The notes under the pieces were generated by a model. The model did not search any database. It worked only from the letters and a program-made list of their open reading frames with translations, and had not been told where the DNA came from. Position numbers and translations under genes: made by a program. A stretch of 64,000 bases of DNA, taken from positions 248,001 through 312,000 of the forward strand of contig JADLDO010000064.1 of the NCBI GenBank assembly GCA_020846635.1. The letters run 5' to 3'. Positions 63,915 through 64,000 of the stretch are shown here, one piece after another (within the stretch, counting starts at the first letter, position 1; each line of letters opens with the position of its first letter). The DNA comes from Caldilineaceae bacterium (GTDB taxonomy: Bacteria; Chloroflexota; Anaerolineae; Caldilineales; Caldilineaceae).

Positions 63915-63987
63915 GCCCCCATCGTCTAGAGGCCTAGGACACAGGCCTTTCAAGCCTGCGACAGGGGTTCGAATCCCCTTGGGGGCA
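63915..63987 (+). tRNA. tRNA-Glu (anticodon UUC)
   Basis: Acceptor GCCCCCA/TGGGGGC, anticodon arm CAGGC-CTTTCAA-GCCTG (UUC), T-arm AGGGG-TTCGAAT-CCCCT, D-region TCTAGAGGCCTAGGA. CCA is not encoded, unlike the CUC tRNA at 14760. Confidence 0.96.
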
Positions 63988-64000
63988 CACGAAACGTCCG

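Overview
The window looks like a chromosomal segment of a member of the Chloroflexota (Anaerolineae/Caldilineae-like). This is an inference from gene content: a LysW-carrier lysine pathway, a UPF0182 membrane protein, paired B12-type radical SAM genes next to rplU-rpmA, and several lipoproteins and SH3b/LysM surface proteins. The DNA is moderately GC-rich, and both ATG and GTG starts are used. There is no phage, transposase, CRISPR array or rRNA operon. Two tRNA-Glu genes (CUC and UUC anticodons) are present.

Layout. 1-11.1 kb is a sugar-acid region. The minus strand carries a galacturonokinase-like GHMP kinase, a sugar-1-phosphate nucleotidyltransferase, a uronate-dehydrogenase-like enzyme and the start of an oxidoreductase. 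An SGNH esterase, a frameshifted Gfo/Idh/MocA oxidoreductase, an SMP-30 lactonase, a D-apionate-lactonase-like protein and a double-length UxaA-type dehydratase follow. 11.1-15 kb holds a lipoprotein, a TerC protein behind a yybP-ykoY manganese riboswitch, a polytopic membrane protein and tRNA-Glu(CUC). 15-22.6 kb holds the two radical SAM-linked genes, an ABC exporter, a lipoprotein, the L21-L27-L31 operon with a structured leader, and thymidine kinase. 22.7-39 kb is housekeeping and surface functions: HtrA-type protease, UPF0182, glycosyltransferase, TrmI, lipoproteins, YbaK, a SIS protein, a phosphatase-like/methyltransferase fusion, an EF-G paralogue and an Hpt protein. 39-48.4 kb holds a CesA-like glycosyltransferase, then a small protein-polA-argS-serA run and an SH3b lipoprotein. 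48.4-50.6 kb is a LysM protein.

51.1-62.3 kb is a minus-strand alpha-aminoadipate lysine cluster in one run: homocitrate synthase, Nudix, lysT, lysU, Nudix, homoisocitrate dehydrogenase, lysW, lysX, lysY, lysZ, lysJ, lysK. Only the aminoadipate aminotransferase (LysN) is missing from the run. In front of it is a short leader ORF with four Lys codons in five, followed by mutually exclusive antiterminator and terminator hairpins. That is a complete attenuation device by sequence and is the most striking regulatory element here. A nitrilase-fold protein that lacks its catalytic cysteine, and tRNA-Glu(UUC), close the window.

Other unusual items are a structured leader with a tRNA T-arm before the radical SAM gene, four copies of a GAAGCTTCCGGGAGG hairpin repeat between genes, and genes apparently transcribed without a leader.
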